64,000 nucleotides of DNA, from positions 119,106 to 183,105 of the forward strand of contig NZ_AUAW01000006.1 in the NCBI RefSeq assembly GCF_000428925.1, in the 5' to 3' direction. Source of the stretch: Furfurilactobacillus rossiae DSM 15814 (GTDB lineage Bacteria; Bacillota; Bacilli; Lactobacillales; Lactobacillaceae). Both the position numbers and the translations under genes were made by a program. Within the stretch, counting starts at the first letter, position 1; every line of letters begins with the position of its first letter. Positions 62,782-64,000 of this stretch are shown piece by piece. The notes below the pieces were generated by a model that saw nothing but the letters and a program-made list of their open reading frames with translations, was not told the origin of the DNA and searched no databases.

Positions 62782-63718
62782 TGCACTTGGAATATATGAA
62801 AAGGCACTACCACAAAATTTAAGTTGGGAAGAAAAATTCAATCTTGTGCACCAGTTGGGCTTTAATTTTTTAGAGTTTTCGATTGATGAAAGCGATGAAC
62901 GGCTGTCACGTCTTGATTGGTCACGTCAACAACGGCAACAATTTCGTCAGGCAATGTGGCGCACAAATAGTCGAATTAATACGATGATGCTATCTGGCCA
63001 TCGACGTTTTCCACTCGGGTCAGCAGATCCAGCGGTCAGAGAAAAATCGTTATCAATGATGTCGAAAGCGATTGACTTGGCTGTCGATCTTGGAATTCGT
63101 AATATTCAGATGGCAGGATACGATGTTTATTATGAGCAAAAAACGGTTCAAAGTCGTGAATGGTTCATTGAAGACTTAACGAAATGTGTAGAAATGGCGG
63201 CTAAGAAACTTGTAATGTTATCGATTGAAACAATGGATGATCCGTTTTTAAACTCGCTTAGTAAAATTGCACATATCAAAAAGCAAATTCCAAGCCCTTG
63301 GCTTCAAGGATATCCAGACCTCGGAAATATTTCTGCATGGCCTGAAAATAACGTTGCAGAAGACTTGGAAAATAATATGGATGATGTTGTTGCTGTCCAT
63401 CTGAAAGACACCAAAAGAGTCACTCCGACATTTAAAGGACAATTCAAGAATGTGCCCTTTGGGGAAGGCGATGTTGACTTTGAAGGCTGTCTCAAAACAC
63501 TAAAGCGATTAAATTATTCAGGAAGCTACACGGTCGAAATGTGGACGGAAACGGCTGAAAACCCAATTGCCGAGATAAAGAAAGCAAAAGCTTTTTTCGA
63601 TAATTTGTTTACCAAGTTGAATATTCACCAAGAAGTTATTGATATGGCAAATTCTATAATTAATCCGAACAAAAATAAAAAAAGGCCCAAAGCAATCTCT
63701 TACAATGGTAGTAGTTAA
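62771..63718 (+). CDS. UlaE/SgbU-like L-xylulose-5-phosphate 3-epimerase
   Basis: 315-residue TIM barrel. NALGIYEKALPQNLSWEEKF at the start, SIDESDERLSRLDW near 37-50, SIETMDDPF near 151-159 and HLKDTKRV with GEGDVDFEG near 220-237 are UlaE-type blocks. The start is TTG 62771: it follows AAGGAAG (62754-62760) and matches the family N-terminus; ATG 62761 is in another frame. The last ~20 residues (basic, NPNKNKKRPKA) do not look like the family and probably run into IS30 sequence. Confidence 0.9.
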   Translation: MTTNALGIYEKALPQNLSWEEKFNLVHQLGFNFLEFSIDESDERLSRLDWSRQQRQQFRQAMWRTNSRINTMMLSGHRRFPLGSADPAVREKSLSMMSKAIDLAVDLGIRNIQMAGYDVYYEQKTVQSREWFIEDLTKCVEMAAKKLVMLSIETMDDPFLNSLSKIAHIKKQIPSPWLQGYPDLGNISAWPENNVAEDLENNMDDVVAVHLKDTKRVTPTFKGQFKNVPFGEGDVDFEGCLKTLKRLNYSGSYTVEMWTETAENPIAEIKKAKAFFDNLFTKLNIHQEVIDMANSIINPNKNKKRPKAISYNGSS

Positions 63719-64000
63719 TTCCAACCAGCTATAAGGAGTGATTACTTTGGGTACTGCTACTTTATCACGTTTTCAACGTGGTGCGCTAGCTCAACTGGTC
63801 AGTGAAGGCCATCATACTTACCAAGATATGGCTGACGCCTTAGGCGTTGCCAAATCAACTATTAGCTATGAATTAGATCGGGTCAATCCCTATGATCCCG
63901 AATTAGCGCAACAAGACGCAGATCATAAAAGGCGGGCTTGTGGTCGCCATTCGATTCTAACGCCATCATTGACAATTTTAATTACCAACCACCTACGTTT
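63685..64000 (+). mobile_element. IS30-family insertion sequence, left part, cut by window edge
   Basis: The element is entered somewhere near 63680-63720; the exact inverted repeat cannot be fixed without the other end. It appears to have joined the 3' end of the epimerase gene, providing its last codons and stop. Confidence 0.7.
63747..64000 (+). CDS. IS30-family transposase, 3'-truncated by window edge
   Basis: Frame open from TTG 63747 (AAGGAG at 63733-63738) to the window end, 84 codons. It begins with the IS30-type helix-turn-helix: LSRFQRGALAQLVSEGHHTY and DMADALGVAKSTISYELDR, which bind the element ends. Codon use is more GC-rich than in the sugar cluster before it (GCG, GCC, CGG), a sign of recent arrival. 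The DDE domain lies beyond the edge. Confidence 0.88.
   Translation, partial: MGTATLSRFQRGALAQLVSEGHHTYQDMADALGVAKSTISYELDRVNPYDPELAQQDADHKRRACGRHSILTPSLTILITNHLR

Overview
The window comes from a low-to-mid G+C heterofermentative lactobacillus-type Firmicute. The evidence is the gene content (a Lactobacillus-style hem/cob tail joined to a pdu operon, an arcABDTC cluster, IS30), strong AGGAGG ribosome sites, cre boxes and a T-box. It is an accessory-metabolism superlocus and no rRNA or tRNA genes are seen. Almost every gene is on the + strand; the exceptions are pocR and a LacI-family regulator.

Region 1 (1-5346) is the end of a cobalamin synthesis cluster: hemL (cut by the window edge), an AIR-synthase-like putative alpha-ribazole kinase, cobU, cobS, cobC and hemD, then an FMN reductase and an EutS/PduU shell protein. 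Region 2 (5741-24754) is a nearly complete 1,2-propanediol/glycerol microcompartment operon: pocR divergent from pduABCDEGHKJL-eutJ-pduMNO-(glcG-like)-pduPQF-ackA-pduU-(degenerate adenosyltransferase)-pduV-(inositol-phosphatase-like). Three copies of a roughly 200-nt structured intergenic element lie in it, one beside pocR and two between pduO and the glcG-like gene.

Region 3 (24900-26520) is a small defence/toxin-like insert: a DUF3990-like gene with a small partner, then a RelB/YafQ-like pair. Region 4 (26560-36930) is an ethanolamine locus, eutG-eutV-eutW-eutA-eutB-eutC-eutL-eutM-eutH-eutQ. It lacks eutE, eutD, eutT, eutN and eutS, so it probably borrows these functions from the pdu genes. 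Its control is the highlight of the window. A B12 riboswitch is followed by two hexaloop hairpins of the ANTAR-target type and a terminator, which is the layout of the EutX/Rli55 decoy sRNAs. Two further ANTAR dual hairpins overlap terminators in front of eutG and eutA. The eutV-eutW junction carries a 35-bp tandem duplication that keeps an ATGA stop/start overlap at both ends.

Region 5 (37211-51702) is arginine metabolism: a YfcC-type carrier, a B3/B4-domain protein, arcA-arcB-arcD-arcT-arcC-arcR-argR, an amino acid permease, a T-box-controlled argS and a GyrI-like protein. Region 6 (51795-63718) is a LacI-regulated carbohydrate or sugar-acid cluster with five copies of one operator (GTTAANCGNTTAAC) in front of three transcription units: YhcH/YiaL proteins, an MFS carrier, a TIM-barrel protein, an orphan galactitol-type EIIC, an amidohydrolase, a 2-hydroxyacid dehydrogenase, a protein of unknown function, an FGGY kinase and a UlaE-like 3-epimerase. 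Its substrate is not evident. The window ends inside an IS30-family transposase next to the 3' end of the epimerase gene.

Together the first four regions form one B12 economy: make cobalamin, use it in two AdoCbl enzymes (diol dehydratase and ethanolamine ammonia-lyase) inside shared microcompartment parts, and gate the second system by B12, ethanolamine sensing and carbon catabolite control.
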